From: JAVZLH01 sp049700435
GTDB lineage: Archaea; Thermoproteota; Bathyarchaeia; Bathyarchaeales; Bathycorpusculaceae
Length of the DNA stretch: 9,654 nucleotides
Assembly: GCA_049700435.1 (NCBI GenBank)
Contig: JBNAVK010000045.1
Coordinates: 1-9,654 of the forward strand
Reading direction: 5' to 3'
Below, piece after piece: positions 1 through 5,693 of the stretch. The position numbers and the translations under genes were made by a program. Below the pieces are notes generated by a model. That model saw nothing but the letters and a program-made list of their open reading frames with translations, was not told the DNA's origin and made no database searches. Every line of letters begins with the position of its first letter. Positions within the stretch are counted from its first letter, which is position 1.

Positions 1-2
1 AG

Positions 3-87
3 TGCGGGGGGTGGGATTTGAACCCACGAACCCCTACGGGATAGGCGCCTCAGGCCTACGCCTTTGGCCATGCTTGGCAACCCCCGC
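3..87 (-). tRNA. tRNA-Leu (anticodon GAG)
   Basis: On the minus strand the two acceptor strands GCGGGGG (81-87) and CCCCCGC (4-10) pair fully, with discriminator A at position 3. The D arm has the leucine-type GCC...GGC stem. The anticodon stem TAGGC/GCCTA holds the loop CTGAGGC, giving anticodon GAG, which reads CUC and CUU. A long class II variable arm with a CCC/GGG stem and a T arm GTGGG-TTCAAAT-CCCAC complete the cloverleaf. The anticodon loop is a normal 7 bases, so no intron is present at the canonical site. The bases after the discriminator are C and T, so CCA must be added after transcription. Confidence 0.96.
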
Positions 88-122
88 TTTAGCGTGTTCA
101 TTTACTTTTCTGATTTTGGTTG

Positions 123-130
123 AAATTAAA
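123..130 (-). promoter_or_regulatory. Possible TATA box for tRNA-Leu
   Basis: The minus-strand sequence TTTAATTT lies 36-43 bases before the mature tRNA 5' end. With the usual archaeal spacing, transcription would start near 100 and leave a short leader for RNase P to remove. This is seen only as an AT-rich match in a short intergenic stretch. Confidence 0.3.
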
Positions 131-151
131 TCTTGCTTTGGCTTTTGGGCT

Positions 152-156
152 AAAAA
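152..156 (-). terminator. Weak T-run after the lrp-like gene
   Basis: Five T residues on the minus strand begin 7 bases after the TAA stop of the Lrp/AsnC gene. Archaeal polymerase can terminate at short T tracts without a hairpin, but this run is brief, so the call is tentative. Confidence 0.22.
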
Positions 157-162
157 GAGGGG

Positions 163-606
163 TTAGATGAGGCGGAAGTCTTCTTTTACTGTTGTTAGCA
201 CGACGTGAGTGTTTGTTCTTTCTACGTAGGGTAGGGCTAGGAGGCGTTTCGTGAACTTGCTTAGTTCTTCTCTGTTTTTGAATTTGGCGATTATTAAAGC
301 ATCTGTCAAGCCTGTTACGTCGTATACGCAGCATACGTTTGGAAGCCTAGCGATTTCGTTTTCCATTTCTAATAGTCTTCCCTTTGAAACGGTTATTTCT
401 GTGATTACTGTTAGTTCGTATCCGAGTTTTTCGTGGTCTAATAGGGCTGAATATCCTTTGATGACGCCTTCTTTCTCCAACTTCTTTATTCTTGATAGGG
501 CGGTTCCTATGGATATCTCGCATTGTTTGGCTATCTGTCTCGAGGATAGTCTAGCGTCAAGAGTCAACGCCTTTAATATTTTGACATCTGTTTCGTCAAG
601 CTCCAT
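163..606 (-). CDS. Lrp/AsnC family transcriptional regulator
   Basis: A 147-residue protein of full family length. Residues 1 to about 50 form the winged helix-turn-helix, with the MELDETDVKIL opening and RQIAKQCEISIGTALSRIKK recognition region. Residues about 60-140 form the RAM ligand-binding and oligomerisation domain, with the typical VTGLTDALI turn near residues 97-105. Such proteins form dimers or octamers and bind amino acids to repress or activate nearby genes. The start at 606 is chosen over the in-frame ATG at 630 because GAGGT (616-620) sits 9 bases before it, the family normally begins with this M-x-L-D-x-x-D segment, and the upstream ATG has no ribosome binding site. It is divergent from the glutamine synthetase gene, so control of nitrogen assimilation and of itself is likely, though this is inference. 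Confidence 0.93.
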   Translation of the reverse strand: MELDETDVKILKALTLDARLSSRQIAKQCEISIGTALSRIKKLEKEGVIKGYSALLDHEKLGYELTVITEITVSKGRLLEMENEIARLPNVCCVYDVTGLTDALIIAKFKNREELSKFTKRLLALPYVERTNTHVVLTTVKEDFRLI

Positions 607-614
607 CCTTATCA

Positions 615-620
615 AACCTC
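615..620 (-). promoter_or_regulatory. Ribosome binding site of the Lrp/AsnC gene
   Basis: Minus-strand GAGGTT, with its GAGGT core 9 bases before the ATG at 606. It lies downstream of the other candidate ATG at 630, so it can serve only the shorter form and decides the start. Confidence 0.7.
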
Positions 621-638
621 TACTTAGCATTTATTCAG

Positions 639-665
639 TTAACGTTTGTAATATTTAACATTTGT
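639..665. repeat. Direct repeat TTAACRTTTGT, candidate Lrp operator
   Basis: TTAACGTTTGT at 639-649 is repeated as TTAACATTTGT at 655-665, with one mismatch and a 16-base period. The second copy overlaps the likely TATA box of the Lrp/AsnC gene, and both lie between that gene and the promoter of glutamine synthetase. Lrp/AsnC oligomers often bind repeated sites over their own promoters and block TBP/TFB. Binding here is inferred from position and repetition only. Confidence 0.45.
651..658 (-). promoter_or_regulatory. TATA box for the Lrp/AsnC gene
   Basis: Minus-strand TTAAATAT. A start about 26 bases downstream would fall near 629, giving a leader of roughly 23 bases that contains the GAGGT ribosome binding site. 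Spacing fits well; sequence alone supports it. Confidence 0.45.
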
Positions 666-686
666 CCCTGTTTTTCCAGAAAAAGC

Positions 687-696
687 TTTTATATTT
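687..696 (+). promoter_or_regulatory. TATA box for the glutamine synthetase gene
   Basis: TTTTATATTT, preceded by a purine-rich BRE-like AGAAAAAGC. A start about 26 bases downstream falls near 717-722, only about 10 bases before the ATG at 730 and about 78 bases before the ATG at 798. That makes 730 the natural near-leaderless initiation point, which matters for how the synthetase N-terminus is made. Confidence 0.55.
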
Positions 697-729
697 ACAG
701 AAACATTCTATTTTGACATAAATCTGCGC

Positions 730-792
730 ATGGGGGAGAAGACACGGGTAAAAAAGCATCGCTTACAGATCAGAACCTTGAAGTATGCCTAA
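730..792 (+). CDS. Short ORF encoding the likely synthetase N-terminus (frame -1 to the main ORF)
   Basis: ATG at 730 opens a 20-codon frame ending at TAA 790-792, six bases before the ATG of the main synthetase frame. Its first nine residues are MGEKTRVKK. The codons GTA AAA AAG place an A AAA AAG heptamer at 750-756 in the register used by E. coli dnaX. Slipping back one base there continues into ASLTDQNLEVCLKL and then the methionine at 798, giving a 468-residue synthetase. GGGGGAG (732-738) lies 11 bases before the heptamer, like the stimulatory Shine-Dalgarno-like element of dnaX. Alternatives are a one-base loss in the A6 run (real mutation or sequencing error), or a leader peptide coupled by reinitiation to 798. 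Only a weak imperfect stem (761-766 with 783-788) lies downstream. Confidence 0.5.
   Translation: MGEKTRVKKHRLQIRTLKYA
750..756 (+). other. A AAA AAG slippery heptamer / A6 indel site
   Basis: Six A residues (750-755) followed by G. Read from ATG 730 the codons are GTA AAA AAG, so tandem -1 slippage re-pairs perfectly and the next codon, GCA, is in the synthetase frame. The same A6 run would restore one continuous frame if a seventh A were present. The site is certain; its role is not. Confidence 0.55.
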
Positions 793-797
793 AACTC

Positions 798-2135
798 ATG
801 GAAAACGCTGATTATATACTGTTACATTTCACGGATATGTTAGGCTTTTGGAAGGGCAGAACAATACCGGCAGAAGAAGCAGAAAACGCCATAAGAGAAG
901 GCGTTGGCTTCGACTGCTCCTCAATTATCGGCGGCGTCGGCATTGAGGAAAGCGACATGGTTATGAAACCGGACCTATCCACATTCGCCGTTTACCCCTA
1001 CTACTTCTATGACAAGAGCGTTGCAGGCTTTATCTGCGACATACACCAGCCGGATGGCAGAAAATTTGAAGGTGACTCTCGGTTCATATGCCAAAGAGCA
1101 ATGGGAAAAGCTTTAAAAGAAGGTTATGAGGTAACGGCCGCTGCAGAGTTGGAGTTCTATCTAGTTCAGAAAAATGATAAGGGCGAAGTTTACCCCGTTG
1201 AAAATCACCTCATAGACAAGCAAAGATATTTTGACATAGCTCCCGGGCGAGATCTAACAGAATCTTATAGGATGGAGTTGTCTAACGCTTTGTTCACGAT
1301 GGGGATTACCGTTGAGCGACAGCATCACGAGGTCGGTTCAGCCCAAAACGAAATCACATTCAAATATTCAGATGTTCTGACAACTTCTGACAACATAATG
1401 CGTTACAAGTTTGCAGCCAAAGCCGTGGCAGACAGGAAATACGGTTGGATAGCAACCTTCATGCCTAAACCATGGTTTGGTAAGCCTGGCAGTGGAATGC
1501 ACATCCACATTGGATTATTTGACTCAAAAACTGGAAAAAACTTATTTTACGACAAGGCGGGCTATGCCAACATCTCACAAAAGTGCCGATATTTCATCGG
1601 CGGCATCCTCGAACACGCAAGAGCCCTCTGCACCATAGTAGCGCCAACAGTTAACAGCTACAAGAGGTTGGTGCCAGGTTACGAGGCGCCAGTTTACGTC
1701 ACTTGGAGCAAACGAAACCGCTCATCCCTAATAAGAGTGCCAGAATATTTTCCAGGAAAAGAGAGGGAGGCGCGAATAGAGTTTAGGTGTCCAGACCCCC
1801 TCTGCAATCCTTATCTTGCATATACAGCTGTGCTTGAAGCTGGGCTTGATGGCATAAGGAAAAAGATTGACCCCGGAGACCCTGTTGATGTAAACGTCTA
1901 TCACCTTAGCGAGGCTGAGCGGAAGAAACGCGGAATTAAAATCTTGCCAGAATCTTTGAAGGAAGCCCTTGAAGAATGGCAAAGCGACCAAATTTGCGTG
2001 GAAGCTTTAGGTAAAGAAAACGCTGAAAAGTATCTAGAGCTTAAAATGCAGGAATGGAAAGAATACGAGCCTCACACGCCAAACAATAGAAATGAAGTGA
2101 CTGATTGGGAACTGCAAAAATATCTTTACATGTAA
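798..2135 (+). CDS. glnA: Type I glutamine synthetase
   Basis: ATP-dependent amidation of glutamate with ammonia, in the cytoplasm, normally as a dodecamer. Numbering from the 798 methionine: N-terminal beta-grasp segment with LLHFTDMLG and FDCSSI (residues 38-43); catalytic metal ligands in AAAELEFYLV (E117, E119) and HHEVGSAQNEI (E178, E185); GSGMHIH (231-237); flap NSYKRLVPGYEAPVY (286-300); arginines of RNRSSLIRVP (306-315); and REARIEFRCPDP...NPYLA (323-341). The adenylylation motif NLYDLPP is replaced by NVYHLSE, arguing against GSI-beta-type tyrosine adenylylation. At 445 residues the form starting at 798 has only 8 residues before LLHFTD, where relatives have about 20. The in-frame codons back to about 756 read as a normal synthetase N-terminus but hold no ATG, GTG or TTG, and 798 lacks a ribosome binding site. 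The true start is probably 730 through a frame change at 750-756. Confidence 0.93.
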   Translation: MENADYILLHFTDMLGFWKGRTIPAEEAENAIREGVGFDCSSIIGGVGIEESDMVMKPDLSTFAVYPYYFYDKSVAGFICDIHQPDGRKFEGDSRFICQRAMGKALKEGYEVTAAAELEFYLVQKNDKGEVYPVENHLIDKQRYFDIAPGRDLTESYRMELSNALFTMGITVERQHHEVGSAQNEITFKYSDVLTTSDNIMRYKFAAKAVADRKYGWIATFMPKPWFGKPGSGMHIHIGLFDSKTGKNLFYDKAGYANISQKCRYFIGGILEHARALCTIVAPTVNSYKRLVPGYEAPVYVTWSKRNRSSLIRVPEYFPGKEREARIEFRCPDPLCNPYLAYTAVLEAGLDGIRKKIDPGDPVDVNVYHLSEAERKKRGIKILPESLKEALEEWQSDQICVEALGKENAEKYLELKMQEWKEYEPHTPNNRNEVTDWELQKYLYM

Positions 2136-2137
2136 AA

Positions 2138-2156
2138 TGGTAACCTTAAATTACCA
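2138..2156. repeat. Small inverted repeat between glnA and guaA
   Basis: TGGTAA (2138-2143) and TTACCA (2151-2156) form a perfect 6-base stem with a 7-base loop, just after the synthetase stop. No T-run follows, so an intrinsic terminator is unlikely. The AT-rich loop CCTTAAA could instead belong to a weak guaA promoter with a start near 2175. Function unknown. Confidence 0.3.
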
Positions 2157-2186
2157 AAGCATGCGTGAAGGATACCTTAAACGTGG

Positions 2187-3740
2187 ATGCCTAAAATGAG
2201 ATATGACACTATACTTGTGCTAGACTTTGGGGGACAATACTGCCACCTAATAGGGAGGAGGGTCAGGGAGCATGGAGTTTACTCAGAAATAGTTCCTCAC
2301 GACATAAGCCCCGAAGAGATTAAGGCCTTAAACGAAAAGTTTAATGTTAAAGGATTAATTTTTTCAGGGGGCCCAGCCAGCGTTTACGAACCAGACGCGC
2401 CAAAACCGAACCATCACATTCTTGATGTTAATTTGCCAATTCTCGGCTTATGTTATGGACATCAACTTATAGCCAAAATGTCTGGCGGCGAGGTTGAGCC
2501 AGCCCAGCATAGGGAGTATGGAGTGGCCTATGTAAACGTTGACAAGCCTATAGGCGTACTAAAGGGGTTAAGCAAAAAAGAAAAGGTTTGGATGAGTCAC
2601 GGCGACACAGTATTTTCTATTCCATCCGAATATGAGGTTTTGGCTCATTCAGAAAACTGTCCAGTAGCCGCCTTTAGGCATAAGAAAAAGCCCATTTATG
2701 GAATACAGTGGCATCCAGAGGTGGTTCACACAAAAAATGGGACGCGAATGCTCCGCAACTTCATATTTGAAGTCTGTGGATGCGAGTCGAACTGGAAGAT
2801 GGAAGACCTAATAGAAAAAATGGTGAATGAAATAAAGACCGAGGTCGGCGCTGAAAAAGCCATCATAGCCCTAAGCGGAGGCATAGACTCCAGCGTTGCC
2901 ACAGTCTTGGCAGCAATAGCTTTGGGAGACAAGTTAACAGCAGTTTTCGTTGACCACGGGTTTATGCGAGAGGGAGAACCGGAATTTGTGAAAAGCGTTT
3001 TTCAAAAGTTTAGAATAAACCTCATAGTTGCAGATGCACAGAAAAGATTTCTTGAAAAACTTAGAGGAGTCGCTGATCCCGAAAGGAAAAGGAAGCTTAT
3101 CGGAGAGGAGTTCATAAGAGTTTTTGAGGAAATTGCAGAAAAGATAGATGCCAAATACTTGATTCAGGGAACAATTTATCCGGACAGAATTGAATCTGGT
3201 TTTAGGAAGTTCTCGGACAAAATAAAGACGCACCATAATGTAGCCGGTTTGCCCACCAAGATTAAGTTTAAGAAAATTGTGGAACCACTTCGCGACTTGT
3301 ATAAGGACGAGGTTAGGAAAGTGGCTAAAATTCTCGGGCTGCCGAAGGAAATAGTTTTTAGGCAGCCTTTTCCAGGTCCCGGTTTGGCTGTTAGAATTAT
3401 TGGCGAGTTGACTGAAGAGAAAGTTAGGATTGCGAAAAGAGTGGACATGATTGTTAGGGAAGAAATTGAAAAGCGTGGGTTAGATGAAGGTCTGTGGCAG
3501 TATTTCGCAGTTTTGACCGACACGAAGGCTACTGGGGTGAAGGGCGACGCGAGAGCTTACGGGTATGTTGTGGCTCTCAGAATTGTGGAAAGCCGCGAGG
3601 CGATGACTGCAAATTTTGCAAAAATTCCATACGAAGTTTTAGAGAGAATTTCAACAAGGATAACTAATGAAGCTCCAGAAGTTACACGCGTAGTTTATGA
3701 TATAACCCATAAGCCTCCAGCGACGATAGAGTGGGAATAG
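2187..3740 (+). CDS. guaA: GMP synthase (glutamine-hydrolysing), fused two-domain form
   Basis: Converts XMP to GMP using ATP and ammonia taken from glutamine, the last step of de novo guanine nucleotide synthesis. Residues 1-200 are the class I amidotransferase: DFGGQY near 13-18, the nucleophile C89 in LGLCYGHQ, and the H176/E178 pair in IQWHPEVV. Residues about 205-400 are the ATP pyrophosphatase with the PP-loop LSGGIDSS (229-236), YLIQGTIYPD (324-333) and KTHHNVAGLP (347-356). The C-terminal dimerisation domain starts with RQPFPGPGLAVR (392-403) and ends in the canonical KPPATIEWE. The length, 517, matches fused GuaA; many euryarchaea split these domains into two genes. GAAGGAT ends 12 bases before the ATG at 2187; an in-frame ATG at 2196 is an alternative start three codons in. 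It lies 51 bases after glnA on the same strand, so co-transcription is plausible. Confidence 0.97.
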   Translation: MPKMRYDTILVLDFGGQYCHLIGRRVREHGVYSEIVPHDISPEEIKALNEKFNVKGLIFSGGPASVYEPDAPKPNHHILDVNLPILGLCYGHQLIAKMSGGEVEPAQHREYGVAYVNVDKPIGVLKGLSKKEKVWMSHGDTVFSIPSEYEVLAHSENCPVAAFRHKKKPIYGIQWHPEVVHTKNGTRMLRNFIFEVCGCESNWKMEDLIEKMVNEIKTEVGAEKAIIALSGGIDSSVATVLAAIALGDKLTAVFVDHGFMREGEPEFVKSVFQKFRINLIVADAQKRFLEKLRGVADPERKRKLIGEEFIRVFEEIAEKIDAKYLIQGTIYPDRIESGFRKFSDKIKTHHNVAGLPTKIKFKKIVEPLRDLYKDEVRKVAKILGLPKEIVFRQPFPGPGLAVRIIGELTEEKVRIAKRVDMIVREEIEKRGLDEGLWQYFAVLTDTKATGVKGDARAYGYVVALRIVESREAMTANFAKIPYEVLERISTRITNEAPEVTRVVYDITHKPPATIEWE

Positions 3741-3752
3741 GAAATGTGAAGT

Positions 3753-4517
3753 TTAAACTCTGGGTTTGAAGTCTCGTATTAATTTTTCAATTTTAGTCTT
3801 CTTGATAAAAGCAACATGCCTAGTCAGTTCAGCGGTAATTGCTTCTAGCACTTCTCTGCCCTTTTCCGCGGAGGCTGTTGTGGATTTTCCGTAAACTCCA
3901 GAGTTTGTGTAGTCAATAGTATCTAGCGGGAGAGTTGTTCCTTCTGTTTGTGCTGGGTGTTTTCGAGGGTCTTCATCAACAGCCTTATCCATGTCAACAA
4001 TGTTCGGATGTAAAACCAAATTTACAGAAGTCTCCTCGGCGCAGGCGTGTCCTCTTTCCTCTTGTGTAAATATGTCTGGCAAAAGCTTGCCAGATGCAGA
4101 CCACCATTGAAAAATTGACATGAAAATTCCCTTTTCCCTGAGCTCTCTAGCCAACTCGACAAGCGCATTTAAGTTTCCGCCATGTCCATTAACTATAACA
4201 ATTTTTCTTACACCATGATAGCCTAGTGCCAAACAAACCTCCTTCACATACGCCTTAAAAGTTCTTGGCGACACGTATATGGTTCCACAAAAATGTCTGT
4301 GATGGGAACTGACGCCGAAGGGAATAACTGGCAGACAAAGTACTCCAGTGCGTTTTGCAGTTTCCTCGGCTAAAGCCTCAGCTATTAAATGATCTGTTCC
4401 AAGCGGGTTATGTGGTCCATGCTGTTCGTTTGAGCCAACTGGAAGAATTGCAACGTCATTTTCCGCAAAGTATTTCTTGGCTTCAACCCAGCTCATTTCA
4501 TGAAGCAAAACCTTCAT
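3753..4517 (-). CDS. Creatininase-family metal-dependent amidohydrolase
   Basis: A 254-residue cytoplasmic protein of full family length. Metal-ligand motifs of the creatininase fold are intact: LPVGSNEQHGPHNPLGTD (residues 25-42, with E31, H33 and D42), NGHGGN (110-115, H112) and ERGHACAEETS (154-164). The family includes creatinine amidohydrolase, the MftE peptidase and the archaeal FAPy deformylase ArfB of flavin and F420 synthesis. The motifs do not tell these apart, so no specific substrate is assigned; ArfB-like chemistry is one archaeal option. The start is supported by GAAGGTGA (4524-4531) 6 bases before the ATG. It converges on guaA with a 12-base gap and is divergent from the sugar cluster, so it is probably its own transcription unit. 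Confidence 0.9.
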   Translation of the reverse strand: MKVLLHEMSWVEAKKYFAENDVAILPVGSNEQHGPHNPLGTDHLIAEALAEETAKRTGVLCLPVIPFGVSSHHRHFCGTIYVSPRTFKAYVKEVCLALGYHGVRKIVIVNGHGGNLNALVELARELREKGIFMSIFQWWSASGKLLPDIFTQEERGHACAEETSVNLVLHPNIVDMDKAVDEDPRKHPAQTEGTTLPLDTIDYTNSGVYGKSTTASAEKGREVLEAITAELTRHVAFIKKTKIEKLIRDFKPRV

Positions 4518-4523
4518 AGAGGT

Positions 4524-4531
4524 TCACCTTC
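4524..4531 (-). promoter_or_regulatory. Ribosome binding site of the creatininase-family gene
   Basis: Minus-strand GAAGGTGA, 6 bases before the ATG at 4517; a strong match to the 16S tail complement. It requires transcription to start upstream of it (above 4531), which helps locate the promoter. Confidence 0.7.
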
Positions 4532-4540
4532 ACGAAATCG

Positions 4541-4550
4541 TTTTATTAAA
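4541..4550 (+). promoter_or_regulatory. Candidate TATA box of the sugar-nucleotide cluster
   Basis: TTTTATTAAA. Transcription about 26 bases downstream would begin near 4572, leaving a leader of about 22 bases that includes GGTGA at 4583-4587. The box lies within the short region shared with the divergent gene. Confidence 0.4.
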
Positions 4551-4556
4551 AGGCAA

Positions 4557-4569
4557 TCAATATTAAGTT
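4557..4569 (-). promoter_or_regulatory. Candidate TATA box of the creatininase-family gene
   Basis: Minus-strand AACTTAATATTGA. A start about 26 bases downstream would fall near 4537 and keep the GAAGGTGA ribosome binding site in the message. It lies beyond the plus-strand box, so the two divergent promoters would interleave and probably compete for TBP/TFB. Confidence 0.38.
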
Positions 4570-4582
4570 TGCAGTTTAAAAC

Positions 4583-4587
4583 GGTGA
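4583..4587 (+). promoter_or_regulatory. Ribosome binding site deciding the TTG start at 4594
   Basis: GGTGA, 6 bases before TTG 4594. No ATG or GTG gives the family's invariant MKALILAGG opening, so this site and the homology together fix the TTG start. Confidence 0.65.
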
Positions 4588-4593
4588 AAACCA

Positions 4594-5679
4594 TTGAAAG
4601 CCCTAATTCTGGCAGGAGGCTTCGCCACAAGGCTTAGGCCTATAAGCTGCACGAGACCGAAAACTCTTCTTCCGGTGGTTAATAAGCCGCTCCTACAATG
4701 GATTTTTGAAAGACTTGCGAAAAACAACATAAAAGAGGCAATATTAGCCGTTAATCACCAAACAGAAGTTTACATTAAACAGCATAAAATTCCAAAGCGG
4801 GGTGTTAAAGTCAAATATTCAAGAGACCCTTGGAAGAAACCTCTTGGAACAGGAGGCGCTATAAAGAATAGTGAAGCCTTTATTGGGCGTGACTCGCCAT
4901 TTCTTGTTCTTAACGGCGATATATTCGCTGACGTCAACTATATGGAAATCGTAAAAATGCACAGAGAGAAAAGGGCGGTTGCGACAATAGCCCTTTGCAA
5001 AGTTGAAGACCCCAGCAGATATGGCGTAGCTGAACTCGCGGATGACAACCGCATAATAAGGTTTATTGAAAAACCTCCGCGAGAGGAAGCTCCAACCAAC
5101 TTGATAAATGCTGGCGTTTACGTTTTTAACACAGAAATTTTCAACTATGTTCCCGAAGGCAAGGCTGTTTCTATGGAACGTGAAATATTTCCAAAACTCG
5201 CCGAAGAGGGCAGATTCTACGGGTACATCCACGAAGGCTTGTGGATGGATATAGGTAAGCCAGAAGAGTATTTACAGCTTAACAAAACATTGTTAGATTT
5301 GTTGCCCAACAAACAAGCAAACAAGAGAACCATGTTTGAAGTTAAAAATCCGGTGGTTTTTGGCAAAAAAGTTTTGATAGGAGAAAAATCAGTTATCGGA
5401 CCATACGTGGTGCTGGGACAAGATGTTACCATAGGGAAAAACGTGATGATTCATAACGCAATAGTTTTTCCAGACACGATGATAGGTGACTCCGCGTCAA
5501 TAAGCGGCGCAATAATAGGTGAGAACGTCCTCATTGGAAAAGGGGTAAAAATTGAAAGCGGCTGCATCGTAGGCGACCATGCTAAAATTAGGGATAATGT
5601 TTCGTTGGTAAGAAATGTTTTAGTGTGCCCAGCAAAAGAGGTTTCCGACAGTGTATTAACGTCTAGATGCGTTTACTAG
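4594..5679 (+). CDS. Sugar-1-phosphate nucleotidyltransferase with left-handed beta-helix tail
   Basis: Transfers a nucleotide from an NTP to a sugar 1-phosphate, releasing pyrophosphate and giving an NDP-sugar. Residues 1 to about 235 are the Rossmann-like NTP transferase domain: LAGGFATRLRP (6-16) with K23 in RPKTLLPV, GTGGA (85-89), LNGD (106-109, metal-binding D109), EKPP (159-162), NAGVYVF (172-178) and LWMDIGKPEEY (216-226). Residues about 250-345 hold hexapeptide repeats of the left-handed beta-helix (VLIGEK, VVLGQD, VTIGKN, VLIGKG). The 361-residue length and layout resemble archaeal mannose-1-phosphate guanylyltransferase; GlmU-like UTP/GlcNAc-1-P or glucose-1-P enzymes share the signatures, so the sugar is not fixed. 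It starts with TTG. It is the first gene of a four-gene cluster, 14 bases before the partner mutase. Confidence 0.92.
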   Translation: MKALILAGGFATRLRPISCTRPKTLLPVVNKPLLQWIFERLAKNNIKEAILAVNHQTEVYIKQHKIPKRGVKVKYSRDPWKKPLGTGGAIKNSEAFIGRDSPFLVLNGDIFADVNYMEIVKMHREKRAVATIALCKVEDPSRYGVAELADDNRIIRFIEKPPREEAPTNLINAGVYVFNTEIFNYVPEGKAVSMEREIFPKLAEEGRFYGYIHEGLWMDIGKPEEYLQLNKTLLDLLPNKQANKRTMFEVKNPVVFGKKVLIGEKSVIGPYVVLGQDVTIGKNVMIHNAIVFPDTMIGDSASISGAIIGENVLIGKGVKIESGCIVGDHAKIRDNVSLVRNVLVCPAKEVSDSVLTSRCVY

Positions 5680-5684
5680 AGGAG
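5679..5684 (+). promoter_or_regulatory. Ribosome binding site deciding the mutase start at 5694
   Basis: GAGGAG, 9 bases before ATG 5694. It overlaps the last base of the preceding gene's TAG stop and lies inside the longer reading from ATG 5667, so it supports the shorter protein. Confidence 0.7.
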
Positions 5685-5693
5685 AATAAGCGC

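Noticed and set aside
607..630. Longer N-terminus of the Lrp/AsnC regulator from ATG 630
   Set aside because: No ribosome binding site before it, the added residues do not fit the family opening, and GAGGT lies downstream of this ATG in the right place for 606.
251..658. Plus-strand open frame of 135 codons opposite the Lrp/AsnC gene
   Set aside because: It is the antisense image of a clear Lrp/AsnC protein and shows no recognisable motif; its composition follows from the opposite strand.
757..790. Strong stimulatory stem-loop or pseudoknot after the slippery heptamer
   Set aside because: The best pairing found by eye is GCTTAC (761-766) with GTATGC (783-788), containing a mismatch and a 16-base loop, too weak to count as evidence.
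2138..2156. Hairpin after glnA as an intrinsic terminator
   Set aside because: The stem is only six base pairs and no T-run follows, so termination is not supported; it is kept only as an inverted repeat.
3176..3523. Minus-strand open frame of 115 codons inside guaA
   Set aside because: Antisense shadow of the strongly conserved ATP pyrophosphatase and dimerisation regions of GuaA; no independent coding sign.
3751..3758. Palindrome GTTTAAAC in the guaA/creatininase convergent gap
   Set aside because: An eight-base palindrome in AT-rich sequence that includes a stop codon is expected by chance; nothing else marks it as a site.
5667..5693. Longer N-terminus of the phosphohexomutase from ATG 5667
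   Set aside because: It overlaps the previous gene and lacks a ribosome binding site, whereas GAGGAG stands 9 bases before ATG 5694.
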